This document shows, one piece after another, positions 16,712-25,775 of a stretch of DNA of 64,000 nt; positions within the stretch are counted from its first letter, which is position 1; each line of letters begins with the position of its first letter. The stretch is from DATBVX01 sp963724625 (lineage in GTDB: Bacteria; Pseudomonadota; Gammaproteobacteria; Steroidobacterales; Steroidobacteraceae). The position numbers were made by a program, and so were the translations under genes. Where the stretch lies: contig CAVRVO010000003.1 of NCBI GenBank assembly GCA_963724625.1, positions 434,001-498,000 on the forward strand, written 5' to 3'. The notes under the pieces are model-generated. The model made no database searches, was not told the DNA's origin, and was given only the letters and a program-made list of their open reading frames with translations.

Positions 16712-18225
16712 TGGCTCAGGATCTGGAGGCGCAACGGATGACGCCCCTCTCACGCCTGCTCGCGGGCATTGTCGACGTGCCGCACGATGTCGAGGTCAGC
16801 GATATCACGCTCGACAGCCGCACCGCGAGCCATGGCGGTTTGTTTCTGGCCGTGCGCGGCATCAAGAGTCACGGCCTCGCGTATCTCGATCGTGCACTGG
16901 CCGCCGGGATAAGTGCTCTGGCGTGGGAACCCGCTCCGGGCGTCGCCGCGCCTGTCGTGCCGGCGTCTGTCGTATCGCTAGCGGTCCCCGATCTCGGTCG
17001 GCACCTGGGCCGCATCGCGGATCGATTTTTCGAAGCGCCGTCGGCGCAGCTTCGTATCGCCGGCGTGACTGGTACCAACGGTAAGACCACGAGTTGCTGG
17101 ATCCTTGCCCAGGCACTGGATGAGTTGGGATTGCGCGCGGGCTATTCAGGCACGCTCGGGTTCGGTCCGGTCAATGCACTCAAGCCCTCCACACACACCA
17201 CGCCTGACTGCATCAGCGTGCACCGCCAGTTGTCGGACCTGCACGCGATGGGCCTGCGCTATCTCGGGATGGAAGTCTCTTCGCACGCGCTCGCCCAGGA
17301 TCGAGTCGATGCAGTGCGCTTCGACACCGCAGTGTTCACCAACCTGACGCGCGACCATCTCGACTTCCATCGCACCATGGATGCTTACGCGCTCGCCAAG
17401 GCGCAGCTGTTCTCCTTTCCGACGCTCGAGCATCGAGTCATCAACATGGGCGATGTCATGGGTCGTCGCATCGCGCAGAGCCTGCCGTCCGCCCAGCTCG
17501 TAACGGCGTTCTGGTGTGGCGTCGGCGAATACCGTGAGGCCTGCGATTCCTATGTGCAGGCGCGCAGCACGCGTGCGGGAAGCGCGGGGCTCGAGATCGA
17601 ATTCGATTCGAGCTGGGGAAGCGGCCTGCTGCGTTCCCGGCTGATCGGTGAATTCAACGCCGAGAATCTCATCGCCGTGCTCGCAGTGCTGATGCTCTGG
17701 GATGTTCCGCTGGCGGAAGCCGTGCGTGCCCTCGAGCAGTCCACTGCGCCGGCCGGGCGCATGGAGACCTTTCGCGGTGCGGCCGACAGACCAGTTGCCG
17801 TGGTCGACTATGCTCATTCGCCGGATTCGCTCGGCAAGGCACTGCGGGCGGCACGCAAACATTGCCGCGGACGCCTCTGGTGTGTGTTCGGTTGCGGCGG
17901 AGATCGCGATCCCGGCAAGCGCCCGATGATGGGAGCGATTGCGGCGCAGCTCGCCGATGAAATCGTACTCACCGACGACAACCCACGGACCGAGGATCCA
18001 GCGCGCATCATCGAACAGATCGCGAGTGGTATCGACTCTGACGTTCCGGTGCGAACCATTCCCGAGCGCGCCCGCGCTATAGCCACAGCACTCTCCGAAG
18101 CAGGTTCCGCGGACATCGTGGTCATTGCGGGCAAGGGCCATGAAGAGCAGCAGATCTACGGCACGGTCGCGCATCCGTTCAGCGATCGCACCGAAGTGGC
18201 GCGGATTCTGGGAGTGCACGAGTGA
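16708..18225 (+). CDS. murE: MurE, UDP-MurNAc-L-Ala-D-Glu:meso-diaminopimelate ligase
   Basis: 505 residues. It adds the third peptide residue in the cytoplasm, using ATP. The ATP loop is GVTGTNGKTTSCWILAQAL (about 114-132); HTTPDCISVHRQL binds the UDP-substrate region; EVSSHALAQDRVD follows. The DNPRTEDP motif near residue 420 is the signature of meso-diaminopimelate-specific enzymes, so the organism is predicted to have standard Gram-negative DAP-type peptidoglycan. Tandem ATG codons at 16708 and 16711 are both possible starts; the first overlaps the ftsI stop (ATGA). Confidence 0.97.
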   Translation: MMAQDLEAQRMTPLSRLLAGIVDVPHDVEVSDITLDSRTASHGGLFLAVRGIKSHGLAYLDRALAAGISALAWEPAPGVAAPVVPASVVSLAVPDLGRHLGRIADRFFEAPSAQLRIAGVTGTNGKTTSCWILAQALDELGLRAGYSGTLGFGPVNALKPSTHTTPDCISVHRQLSDLHAMGLRYLGMEVSSHALAQDRVDAVRFDTAVFTNLTRDHLDFHRTMDAYALAKAQLFSFPTLEHRVINMGDVMGRRIAQSLPSAQLVTAFWCGVGEYREACDSYVQARSTRAGSAGLEIEFDSSWGSGLLRSRLIGEFNAENLIAVLAVLMLWDVPLAEAVRALEQSTAPAGRMETFRGAADRPVAVVDYAHSPDSLGKALRAARKHCRGRLWCVFGCGGDRDPGKRPMMGAIAAQLADEIVLTDDNPRTEDPARIIEQIASGIDSDVPVRTIPERARAIATALSEAGSADIVVIAGKGHEEQQIYGTVAHPFSDRTEVARILGVHE

Positions 18226-19595
18226 ACCGTACACTCGCCGCCGCCGCCGCCGCTTGCGGCGGACACCTCCAGGGCGAGGATCGCGGCTTTGCCGCCGTGT
18301 CGAGTGACACGCGCACCATTTCGAGCGGTGACCTGTTCGTGGCGCTGCAAGGCCCGCGCTTCGACGGCCACGATTTTCTCGATGCCTGCCAGCGCGCGGG
18401 CGCCGCCGGCGCAATCGTGTCGCGCCCGCTCGCGATTCAGCTCCCGCAGATCATCGTCAAGGACACGCTCGCCGCACTCACATCACTGGCCGGTACGTGG
18501 CGCAGTCAGTTCACTGTGCCGTTGGTAGGGGTTGCGGGCAGCAACGGCAAGACCACGGTCAAGGAAATGACGGCATCGATCCTCGGCCGGGCGGGCGCGT
18601 GCCTGGCGACTCGCGGCAACCTCAACAATCACATCGGTGTCCCCCTGACGCTCATGCGGCTCGAAGCCACGCATCGCACGGCAGTGATCGAAATGGGCGC
18701 GAATCGTGCGGGCGACATCAGTGCGCTGGCGCAGATTGCACGCCCTACGGTCGGTCTCATCACCAATGCGGGCGCGGAACATCTCGAGGGGTTTGGAAGC
18801 CTGGAAGGTGCGGCACGCGCCGAAGGCGAAATGGTCTCATCTCTCGATCAGGGCGCAATCGCCGTGATCAATGCCGATGACGCTTACGCGCCTTTGTGGC
18901 GCCGCATGTCCACTGCCGGCCGCACGTTCACTTTCGGTTTGTGGCCGAAGGCCGATTTCCACGCGACCGACATCACGCAGGTACTGAACGCGGACGGCGC
19001 CTCGCTCAGCTTCACGTTGCATACGGCAGCGGATCAGGTGCCAGTGCACCTCGGCCTCGCGGGCCGGCACAACGTCGTCAATGCCCTGGCCGCAGCAGCA
19101 GCTGCCAGCGCCGCAGGTGCGAGTCTTGAAGCGATCGTCTCGGGACTCGCCACGGTTCGCGCTGTGAAGGGGCGCCTGCAGCGCATTGCCGCAGCCAATG
19201 GCTGCTGGCTGATCGATGACACGTACAACGCCAATCCGAGTTCGGTGCGCGTGGCGCTGGAACTGTTGCGAGAGCTCGATGCGCCCCGCTGGCTGGTGCT
19301 CGCCGACATGGCGGAGCTCGGCGAGTACGCCGATCGCAGTCACTCGGAGGCCGGCATCCTGGCGCGCGAAGCAGGTGTTGCACGGCTGTTTGCAGCGGGT
19401 CCGCTGAGCGCGCATGCCGCAGACGCTTTCGGCCGCGGCGCCGAATGGTTCCCGGATGTAGAGGCGCTGATCCGTCGCCTTACCACGGAGATCCAACCCA
19501 ACGTCACGATTCTCATCAAGGGCTCACGCATGAACCGACTCGAACGCGTCGTCGACGCGCTCACCTCCATCGCTCCGGCCGCGCGGGCCGGCTGA
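18222..19595 (+). CDS. murF: MurF, UDP-MurNAc-tripeptide:D-Ala-D-Ala ligase
   Basis: 457 residues. It attaches D-Ala-D-Ala to the UDP-MurNAc-tripeptide. The N-terminal domain shows SSDTRTISSGDLFVALQGPR-type substrate binding; the ATP loop is GVAGSNGKTTVKEMTASIL (about 103-121); NLNNHIGVPLTLMRL and AVIEMGANRAGDI are classic Mur ligase blocks; DDTYNANPSSVRVALELL marks the C-terminal domain. It starts with GTG, overlapping the murE stop (GTGA). mraY follows after 12 bases with a GAGGAAG ribosome-binding site. Confidence 0.96.
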   Translation: MNRTLAAAAAACGGHLQGEDRGFAAVSSDTRTISSGDLFVALQGPRFDGHDFLDACQRAGAAGAIVSRPLAIQLPQIIVKDTLAALTSLAGTWRSQFTVPLVGVAGSNGKTTVKEMTASILGRAGACLATRGNLNNHIGVPLTLMRLEATHRTAVIEMGANRAGDISALAQIARPTVGLITNAGAEHLEGFGSLEGAARAEGEMVSSLDQGAIAVINADDAYAPLWRRMSTAGRTFTFGLWPKADFHATDITQVLNADGASLSFTLHTAADQVPVHLGLAGRHNVVNALAAAAAASAAGASLEAIVSGLATVRAVKGRLQRIAAANGCWLIDDTYNANPSSVRVALELLRELDAPRWLVLADMAELGEYADRSHSEAGILAREAGVARLFAAGPLSAHAADAFGRGAEWFPDVEALIRRLTTEIQPNVTILIKGSRMNRLERVVDALTSIAPAARAG

Positions 19596-19607
19596 GGAAG
19601 AGCGCGA

Positions 19608-20690
19608 ATGTTACTGCTGCTGGCGGAATACCTGACGCGTTATCAGTCCGGATTCAATGTTTTCAGTTATCTCACGTTGCGAGCGATCCTGGCGGTGATC
19701 ACAGCTCTCGCCATCGCGTTGCTCGTGGGCCCCGGTCTGATCGAGCGCCTGACGCGCCACCAGATCGGTCAGCGTGTGCGCGACGACGGACCGCAGTCCC
19801 ACCTGCCAAAGGCGGGGACGCCCACCATGGGCGGTACGCTCATCCTCGTTGCGATTGCCGTGAGCACGCTGCTGTGGGCCGATCCGCGCAACCACTACGT
19901 CTGGATCGCGCTTGGCGTGACGATGGCCTTCGGCTTGATCGGTTTCTACGACGACTACCTGAAACTGATCGTCGGCAATTCCAAGGGGCTCGCCGCGCGT
20001 TACAAGTACTCCTGGCAGTCGTTCGCCGGGCTCGCCGCGGCGATCGCCCTCTACCTGCTGGCGCACAGCCCGGCTGAGACCTCGCTCTATGTGCCGTTCT
20101 TCAAGCACGTCGCACTACCGCTCGGCGTCGGCTACATCGTGCTCACCTATTTCGTCATCGTGGGCACCAGCAACGCGGTGAATCTCACTGACGGGCTCGA
20201 CGGTCTCGCGATCATGCCGGCGGCGATGGTCGCGGGCGCGTTGGGCATTTTCGCGTACGCGACCGGCAACAGTGTGTTTGCAGGCTACCTCGGCATTCCC
20301 TACATCGCCGGCGTCGGGGAGCTGCTCATCTTCTGCTCGACGATCGTCGGCGCCGGACTTGGCTTCCTCTGGTTCAACGCCTATCCCGCGCAAGTGTTCA
20401 TGGGCGACATCGGAGCACTCGCCCTGGGTGCGGCGCTCGGTGTCACGGCCACGATCGTCAGACAGGAGATCGTGCTCATCATCATGGGCGGTGTCTTCGT
20501 ACTCGAGACGGTGTCGGTAATCCTGCAGGTTGCCTCGTTCAAGCTGACGGGCAAGCGCATCTTCCGCATGGCACCGATCCATCATCACTTCGAGCTCAAG
20601 GGGTGGGCGGAGCCAAAGGTGATCGTGCGCTTCTGGATCATCAGCCTGATCCTCGTGCTCGCGGGCCTCGGGACGCTCAAGTTGCGATGA
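19608..20690 (+). CDS. mraY: MraY, phospho-MurNAc-pentapeptide translocase
   Basis: 360 residues, identical in length to E. coli MraY. A ten-helix inner-membrane enzyme that transfers phospho-MurNAc-pentapeptide to undecaprenyl phosphate, making lipid I. Conserved catalytic blocks: KAGTPTMGGTLIL, GFYDDYLKLI (Asp-Asp pair), NAVNLTDGLDGLA and the signature MAPIHHHFELKGWAEPKV. It ends with a TGA overlapping the murD ATG (ATGA). Confidence 0.98.
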   Translation: MLLLLAEYLTRYQSGFNVFSYLTLRAILAVITALAIALLVGPGLIERLTRHQIGQRVRDDGPQSHLPKAGTPTMGGTLILVAIAVSTLLWADPRNHYVWIALGVTMAFGLIGFYDDYLKLIVGNSKGLAARYKYSWQSFAGLAAAIALYLLAHSPAETSLYVPFFKHVALPLGVGYIVLTYFVIVGTSNAVNLTDGLDGLAIMPAAMVAGALGIFAYATGNSVFAGYLGIPYIAGVGELLIFCSTIVGAGLGFLWFNAYPAQVFMGDIGALALGAALGVTATIVRQEIVLIIMGGVFVLETVSVILQVASFKLTGKRIFRMAPIHHHFELKGWAEPKVIVRFWIISLILVLAGLGTLKLR

Positions 20691-22060
20691 ACGCCGCAGT
20701 GCGCAAGAAACCCGCTAGCGGAGCTCAGCCGCGCGCCCGTCGCACGGTGATCGTCGGTCTCGGCCGCACTGGGCTCGCGTGCGCGCGGTATCTCAGTGCG
20801 CACGGTGCACGGGTGGCAATCACCGACAGCCGCGCGGAGCCACCCGAGCTGAAGAACCTCGGCGAGCTCGCGACACACCTGGACATCCGGCTCGGTGGGT
20901 TCGATGCGAAGCTCCTCGAGGACGCTGCGCAAGTCGTCGTGTCGCCAGGCGTGTCGCTCTCCGAGCCGTTCCTGCGCGAGGCGCTCGCGCGCGGCATCGA
21001 AGTGGTCGGCGACATCGAGCTCTTTGCGCGTGCCGTGCGCGCGCCAGTTCTCGCGGTCACGGGCACGAACGGTAAGAGCACGGTCACGACGCTGCTGGCA
21101 CTGATGGTCGAGGCATCGCGTCGGAGTGTCCGTGCCGGCGGAAATCTCGGCGAACCGGCGCTCAGTCTTCTGCAGGGCCCCGTGCCCGACTTCTATGTTC
21201 TCGAGCTGTCCAGCTTCCAGCTCGAGAGTACCGAGTCACTTGCACTGCGTGCCGCGGCGGTGCTCAACGTGTCGCCGGATCATCTCGATCGTTACGCGAC
21301 ACTCGCGGATTACGCGGCTGCCAAGGCGCGCATCTTCAGGAACTGCGAGCACGCGATCGTCAATCTCGACGATCCGGTCGTCGCGGCCATGGTGCCAGCA
21401 GATCGGCGCCGGCGCGGCTTCAGTATCGTTCCCGGGCGCCAGGCCGAATTTGGTCTGTGGCGTGCTACGAACGGCGAATTGTGGTTGGCGAGAGCGGGTG
21501 AGCCCCGCCTCGCGTTGCGGGAGATGAAGCTTTCCGGCCTTCACAACGCCGCTAACGCACTTGCTGCCCTGGCGCTCGCATCGGCGGCAGACATCGAAGA
21601 GAGCGCCGCCGTGTCGGTCCTGCGCACCTTCACGGGACTACCGCATCGCATGCAATGGGTGGGTGAACGTCGAGGCGTACGTTGGATCGACGACTCGAAG
21701 GGTACGAACGTCGGCGCGACGATCGCAGCCGTCAGCGGCATGACAGAGCCGCTGGTCCTGATTGCAGGCGGCGATGGCAAGGGGCAGGACTTCAAGCCGC
21801 TGGCTGCGGCCTTTCGGGGCAAGGTACGTCATGTGGTGCTGATCGGCCGCGATGCGCCGTTGCTCGCCAGCGCACTGCAGGGCGTGTGCCCGACTGAACG
21901 CGCCGCGACGCTGCCGGAGGCAGTGCAACTCGCCGCTCAGCACGCCCAGCGTGGCGACACCGTGCTGCTCTCGCCCGCCTGCGCCAGTCTCGACATGTTC
22001 CGTGACTACGCGCAGCGCGGCGAGGCTTTCGCGGCCGCGGTACGCGAGCTCGAGCCATGA
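20687..22060 (+). CDS. murD: MurD, UDP-MurNAc-L-Ala:D-Glu ligase
   Basis: 457 residues. Adds D-glutamate to UDP-MurNAc-L-Ala. An N-terminal Rossmann domain (VIVGLGRTGLACARYL) binds the nucleotide sugar; the ATP loop is AVTGTNGKSTVTTLLALM; FYVLELSSFQLES and NVSPDHLDRYATLADYAAAK are typical; WIDDSKGTNVGATIAA and IAGGDGKGQDFKPL mark the C-terminal domain. The ATG at 20687 overlaps mraY (ATGA); an earlier in-frame start lies inside mraY and is rejected. Confidence 0.97.
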   Translation: MNAAVRKKPASGAQPRARRTVIVGLGRTGLACARYLSAHGARVAITDSRAEPPELKNLGELATHLDIRLGGFDAKLLEDAAQVVVSPGVSLSEPFLREALARGIEVVGDIELFARAVRAPVLAVTGTNGKSTVTTLLALMVEASRRSVRAGGNLGEPALSLLQGPVPDFYVLELSSFQLESTESLALRAAAVLNVSPDHLDRYATLADYAAAKARIFRNCEHAIVNLDDPVVAAMVPADRRRRGFSIVPGRQAEFGLWRATNGELWLARAGEPRLALREMKLSGLHNAANALAALALASAADIEESAAVSVLRTFTGLPHRMQWVGERRGVRWIDDSKGTNVGATIAAVSGMTEPLVLIAGGDGKGQDFKPLAAAFRGKVRHVVLIGRDAPLLASALQGVCPTERAATLPEAVQLAAQHAQRGDTVLLSPACASLDMFRDYAQRGEAFAAAVRELEP

Positions 22061-23241
22061 ACGTCGCAGCACTGCAGTTTTCGCGTTCCATGGGTCGCAC
22101 GGCACGTCTCACATTCGACCCGGTGCTGGTTTCGAGCGCGCTGGCATTGCTCCTGCTCGGACTGGTGATGGTGACCTCCGCTTCGATCTCGATCGCGGAT
22201 CGCGAGCTCGGTTCACCGTTCGCGTTCCTGGAACGTCAGCTTCTGTCCGCGACTGTCGGCTGCTGCCTGGGACTCGTAGCGTTCGCACTCCCAACGGAAG
22301 TCTGGGAGCGCGTCAGCTTCGCGTTGCTCCTCATCGGGCTCGCGTTGCTGGTGCTGGTCCTCATCCCCGGCCTCGGCCATGCCGTCAACGGGAGCCGCCG
22401 CTGGCTGCGCATTGGCATGTTCAATTTCCAGGCCTCGGAACTCGCGCGGCTGCTGATCCTGATCCACATCTGCAGCTACGCGGTGCGGCGCCACGAAGAG
22501 CTGCGCTCGACGTTCAAGGGTGTGCTGAAACCACTCGGCCTATTGGCGCTCGCGGCATTGCTGTTGCTGCTGGAGCCTGACTTTGGCGCCGCCGCCGTGC
22601 TCCTGATTACCGGTTTTGCGATTCTTTTCATTGCCGGGACTTCCTGGCGCCAGGTTCTGATCGTGCTGGGAATCGGCGGCCTCGCACTCGCTGCGGTCGC
22701 GGTGTCTTCCGCGTATCGCGTGCGCCGCCTGACGACGTTTCTCGATCCCTGGTCGGATCCGTTCAACACCGGCTTTCAGCTCACCCAATCGCTGATCGCG
22801 ATCGGTCGCGGCGAATGGTTTGGCGTCGGCCTCGGGGCGAGCGTGCAGAAATTGTTCTACCTCCCCGAAGCGCACACCGACTTTGTGTTTGCCGTGCTGG
22901 CCGAGGAACTGGGGCTGGCGGGCGTCCTGCTGGTCCTGGCGTTGTTTGTCCTCCTTATCTGGCGTTGTTGCCAGATCGCGCGGCAGGCAGCGCAGGCAGG
23001 CCGCATGTTTCAGTCCTATCTCGCTGCGGCGTTCGGGATCTGGGTGGGCCTGCAGGCGTTTATCAACATCGGCGTGAACATGGGCGTGCTGCCGACCAAG
23101 GGATTGACATTGCCGCTCATGAGCTACGGCCGCAGCAGCCTCCTCGTGACGCTCCTGTGGCTCGGCATCGTGCTGCGCATCGGCCATGAGTGTGCGGCCG
23201 CGGGACGGCTGGCCGTGCCGCGCGCGGAACCGGCTCGATGA
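22057..23241 (+). CDS. ftsW: FtsW, septal peptidoglycan glycosyltransferase (SEDS family)
   Basis: 394 residues with about ten membrane helices. A SEDS polymerase that extends glycan strands at the septum with FtsI. Family blocks: VMVTSASISIADRELGSPFAF, NGSRRWLRIGMFNFQASELA, LLLLEPDFGAAAVL, NTGFQLTQSLIAIGRGEWFG, GASVQKLFYLPEAHTDFVFA (with the catalytic-loop acidic residue) and NIGVNMGVLPTKGLTLPLMS, which ends in the near-universal SYG motif. Overlaps murD and murG by 4 bases each (ATGA). Confidence 0.97.
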   Translation: MNVAALQFSRSMGRTARLTFDPVLVSSALALLLLGLVMVTSASISIADRELGSPFAFLERQLLSATVGCCLGLVAFALPTEVWERVSFALLLIGLALLVLVLIPGLGHAVNGSRRWLRIGMFNFQASELARLLILIHICSYAVRRHEELRSTFKGVLKPLGLLALAALLLLLEPDFGAAAVLLITGFAILFIAGTSWRQVLIVLGIGGLALAAVAVSSAYRVRRLTTFLDPWSDPFNTGFQLTQSLIAIGRGEWFGVGLGASVQKLFYLPEAHTDFVFAVLAEELGLAGVLLVLALFVLLIWRCCQIARQAAQAGRMFQSYLAAAFGIWVGLQAFINIGVNMGVLPTKGLTLPLMSYGRSSLLVTLLWLGIVLRIGHECAAAGRLAVPRAEPAR

Positions 23242-24327
23242 GCACAGCGGTACTGATCATGGCAGGCGGCACCGGTGGTCATGTCTTTCCAGCCCTCGCA
23301 GTGGCGGAGCTGCTGCGCGAGCGCGAATGCCATGTCGTTTGGGTCGGCACGCGTCGCGGCCTGGAAGCGCGCATTGTTCCTGCGCAAGGTTTTGCCATCG
23401 AGTGGCTGAGCGTGTCGGGCTTGAGAGGCAAGGGATTGCTCGCCTGGCTGCTGGCACCGGTTCACCTGGCGATCGCGCTGGTCCAGGCCTTCAGCATCGT
23501 CCGACGCCAGAAGCCAGCCGTGGTACTCGGCGTCGGTGGATTTGCTACGGGTCCGGGCGGCGTCGCCGCGTGGTTGCTCGGCCGGCCGCTCGTCATTCAC
23601 GAGCAGAACGCTATCGCGGGGCTGACGAATCGCTGGCTGGCGCGCATTGCGCGGCTGGTGCTCGAAGGCTTCCCCGGAAGTTTTCCACCGAGCGTGCGTA
23701 CGCATTGCATCGGCAATCCGGTGCGTCGCGAAATTGCAGCGCTGCCTGCGCCCGAGTCGCGCTTCGCGGTACGCAGTGGCGTGATCCGCCTGCTCATTAT
23801 CGGCGGCAGTCTTGGCGCGCGCCGTCTCAACAGCAGCGTGCCACGTGCGATCGCGCTCCTGCAGCGGCAGGGCCATCGCTTCGAAGTGTGGCATCAGGCC
23901 GGGGAGCGCGGCATCGAGGAGGCGAGGGCGGAGTACTCCCTTGCCGGCGTCAATGGGCGCGTCGAAGCGTTCATTGAGGACATGGCGGGTGCCTATGGTT
24001 GGGCCGACCTGGTGATCTGTCGCGCCGGCGCGCTCACCGTCGCGGAGCTCGCAGCCGCGGGCGTCGGGCGCGCTGCTGGTGCCATTTCCTTCCGCGGTCG
24101 ATGATCACCAGACACACAACGCGCGCTTTCTCACCGAGGCGGGCGCCGCCGTCTTGATTTCTGACCAGGACTTCGAGCCCGCGTTCGCTGCTGCGGAGCT
24201 CGCTCGTCTAACGAGCGATCGCCTGCAGCTGCTCGACATGGCGCGGCGCGCGCGGACGCGGGCGATGCCGCACGCCGCAGAATCGCTGACCCGTGCTGTA
24301 CTCGATCTCGCCGGGAAGGCGCCATGA
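23238..24327 (+). CDS. murG: MurG, lipid II-forming GlcNAc transferase, broken by a one-base frameshift
   Basis: MurG adds GlcNAc to lipid I at the inner face of the membrane. The first frame (ATG 23238, overlapping ftsW) reads MSTAVLIMAGGTGGHVFPAL, then IHEQNAIAGLTNRWLARIA and LLIIGGSLGARRLN, and is normal to CRAGALTVAELAAAGVG. At GTCGGGCGC (GGG 24066-24068) the frame is lost and stops at 24104. Removing one G restores VGALLVPFPSAVDDHQTHNA and a normal end at 24327, giving 362 residues (E. coli 355). The tail remains well conserved and overlaps murC as ATGA, so the shift is more likely a sequence error than decay of an essential gene. Confidence 0.93.
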
Positions 24328-25775
24328 CGCCCCAGCATCGGCGCACCACCGACAATCGCATGCGCCGCATCCAGCGCATCCATTTCGTCGGCATCGGCGG
24401 CAGCGGCATGGGCGGCATCGCCGAAGTACTCATCAATCTCGGCTACGACGTGCAGGGCTCGGATCTGAAGCCCAACGCCGTTACCGATCGTTTGCGCCAG
24501 CTCGGTGCTCAAATCGTGTTCGGCCACGCGGCTGAGAACGTCGGTACGGCCGATGTAGTCGTCGTGTCGAGCGCGGTGCTCACTGAGAACCCGGAAGTGC
24601 AGGCGGCACTGACGCGACGCCTGCCGGTTGTACAGCGCGCCGAAATGCTCGGTGAGCTGATGCGGTTTCGTTACGCCATCGCAGTAGGAGGTACCCATGG
24701 TAAGACGACGACTACGAGCCTGGTCGCCAGCGTTCTGGCCGAAGGCGGAGAAGACCCCACTTTCGTAATCGGAGGCCGACTCAAGAGCGCCGGGTCGAAT
24801 GCCAGGCTCGGCGCCGGTCGCTATCTGGTGGCCGAGGCGGACGAGAGCGATGCCTCGTTTCTGCACCTGCAACCCCTGATCGCGATCGTGACCAACATCG
24901 ACAACGATCACCTGGTCACGCATGACGGCGATTTCTCGCGTCTGAAGCAGAGCTTCGTCGAGTTTCTGCATAACCTGCCGTTCTACGGGCTGGCAGTGCT
25001 CTGTGCCGACGATGAGAACGTGCGCGACATCCTGCCGCGCGTGAACCGTCCGATCGTCACGTACGGCATCGAGCAGGAATCCGATGTGCGTGCGTTCAAC
25101 ATCGAGCGCCGCGAATTGCGCACCAGCTTCGAGGTGGCGAGGGCTGGTCACGCCAAACCGCTGCGCGTGACCGTGAATCTCCCCGGCACCCACAACGTTC
25201 TCAATGCGCTCGCGGCAATCGCAGTCGGAACTGAGCTCGACGTCGGCGACGAAGCGCTGGCGCGCGCGCTCGAGCATTTCCAGGGCATCGATCGGCGCCT
25301 GCAGCTCGTCGGCGACGTCGATACCGCGCACGGGCGCATCTCGATCGTCGATGACTACGGCCACCATCCGACGGAGATCGCGGCCACGGTGGAGGCCATC
25401 CGGCAAGGCTGGCCCGGGCGACGCGTGGTACTTGCCTTTCAGCCGCACCGCTATTCGCGCACGCGCGATCTGCTCGATGACTTTGCCCGCGTGCTCTCGG
25501 GCATGGACGTGTTGCTGGTGACCGAGGTTTACGCCGCGGGCGAAGCGCCGATTGCAGGCGCCAACGGCCGCGCGATCTGCAGGGCGGTGCGCTCACGCGG
25601 CCAGGTCGAACCGGTCTTCGTCGAGCGCGTCGAGGATCTTGCTACTGCGCTCGCCGACGTGCTGCGCGACGGCGATGTGATCGTGACGATGGGCGCTGGA
25701 AATATCGGCGCGGTAGCGCACGAGTTGCCGGCTCAGCTCCGCGCTCTGCCCGGTGCACGAGGCAAGCGCAAATGA
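24324..25775 (+). CDS. murC: MurC, UDP-MurNAc:L-alanine ligase
   Basis: 483 residues. Adds L-alanine, the first stem peptide residue, to UDP-MurNAc. The N-terminal nucleotide-sugar domain reads IHFVGIGGSGMGGIAEVL; the ATP loop is AVGGTHGKTTTTSLVASVL; EADESDASFLHL and VTNIDNDHL follow; the C-terminal part has DDYGHHPTEIAATVEAI and AFQPHRYSRTRDL, all characteristic of MurC. ATG overlaps the murG stop (ATGA) and the stop overlaps murB (ATGA). Confidence 0.97.
   Translation: MTPQHRRTTDNRMRRIQRIHFVGIGGSGMGGIAEVLINLGYDVQGSDLKPNAVTDRLRQLGAQIVFGHAAENVGTADVVVVSSAVLTENPEVQAALTRRLPVVQRAEMLGELMRFRYAIAVGGTHGKTTTTSLVASVLAEGGEDPTFVIGGRLKSAGSNARLGAGRYLVAEADESDASFLHLQPLIAIVTNIDNDHLVTHDGDFSRLKQSFVEFLHNLPFYGLAVLCADDENVRDILPRVNRPIVTYGIEQESDVRAFNIERRELRTSFEVARAGHAKPLRVTVNLPGTHNVLNALAAIAVGTELDVGDEALARALEHFQGIDRRLQLVGDVDTAHGRISIVDDYGHHPTEIAATVEAIRQGWPGRRVVLAFQPHRYSRTRDLLDDFARVLSGMDVLLVTEVYAAGEAPIAGANGRAICRAVRSRGQVEPVFVERVEDLATALADVLRDGDVIVTMGAGNIGAVAHELPAQLRALPGARGKRK

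Noticed and set aside
15266..16753. 495-codon open frame antisense to ftsI
   Set aside because: Shadow of the GC-rich ftsI gene; its translation is rich in Arg, His and Ala and matches no family I recognise.
24105..25448. 447-codon open frame antisense to murC and the murG tail
   Set aside because: murG/murC evidence is decisive; long antisense frames are expected at this GC content.
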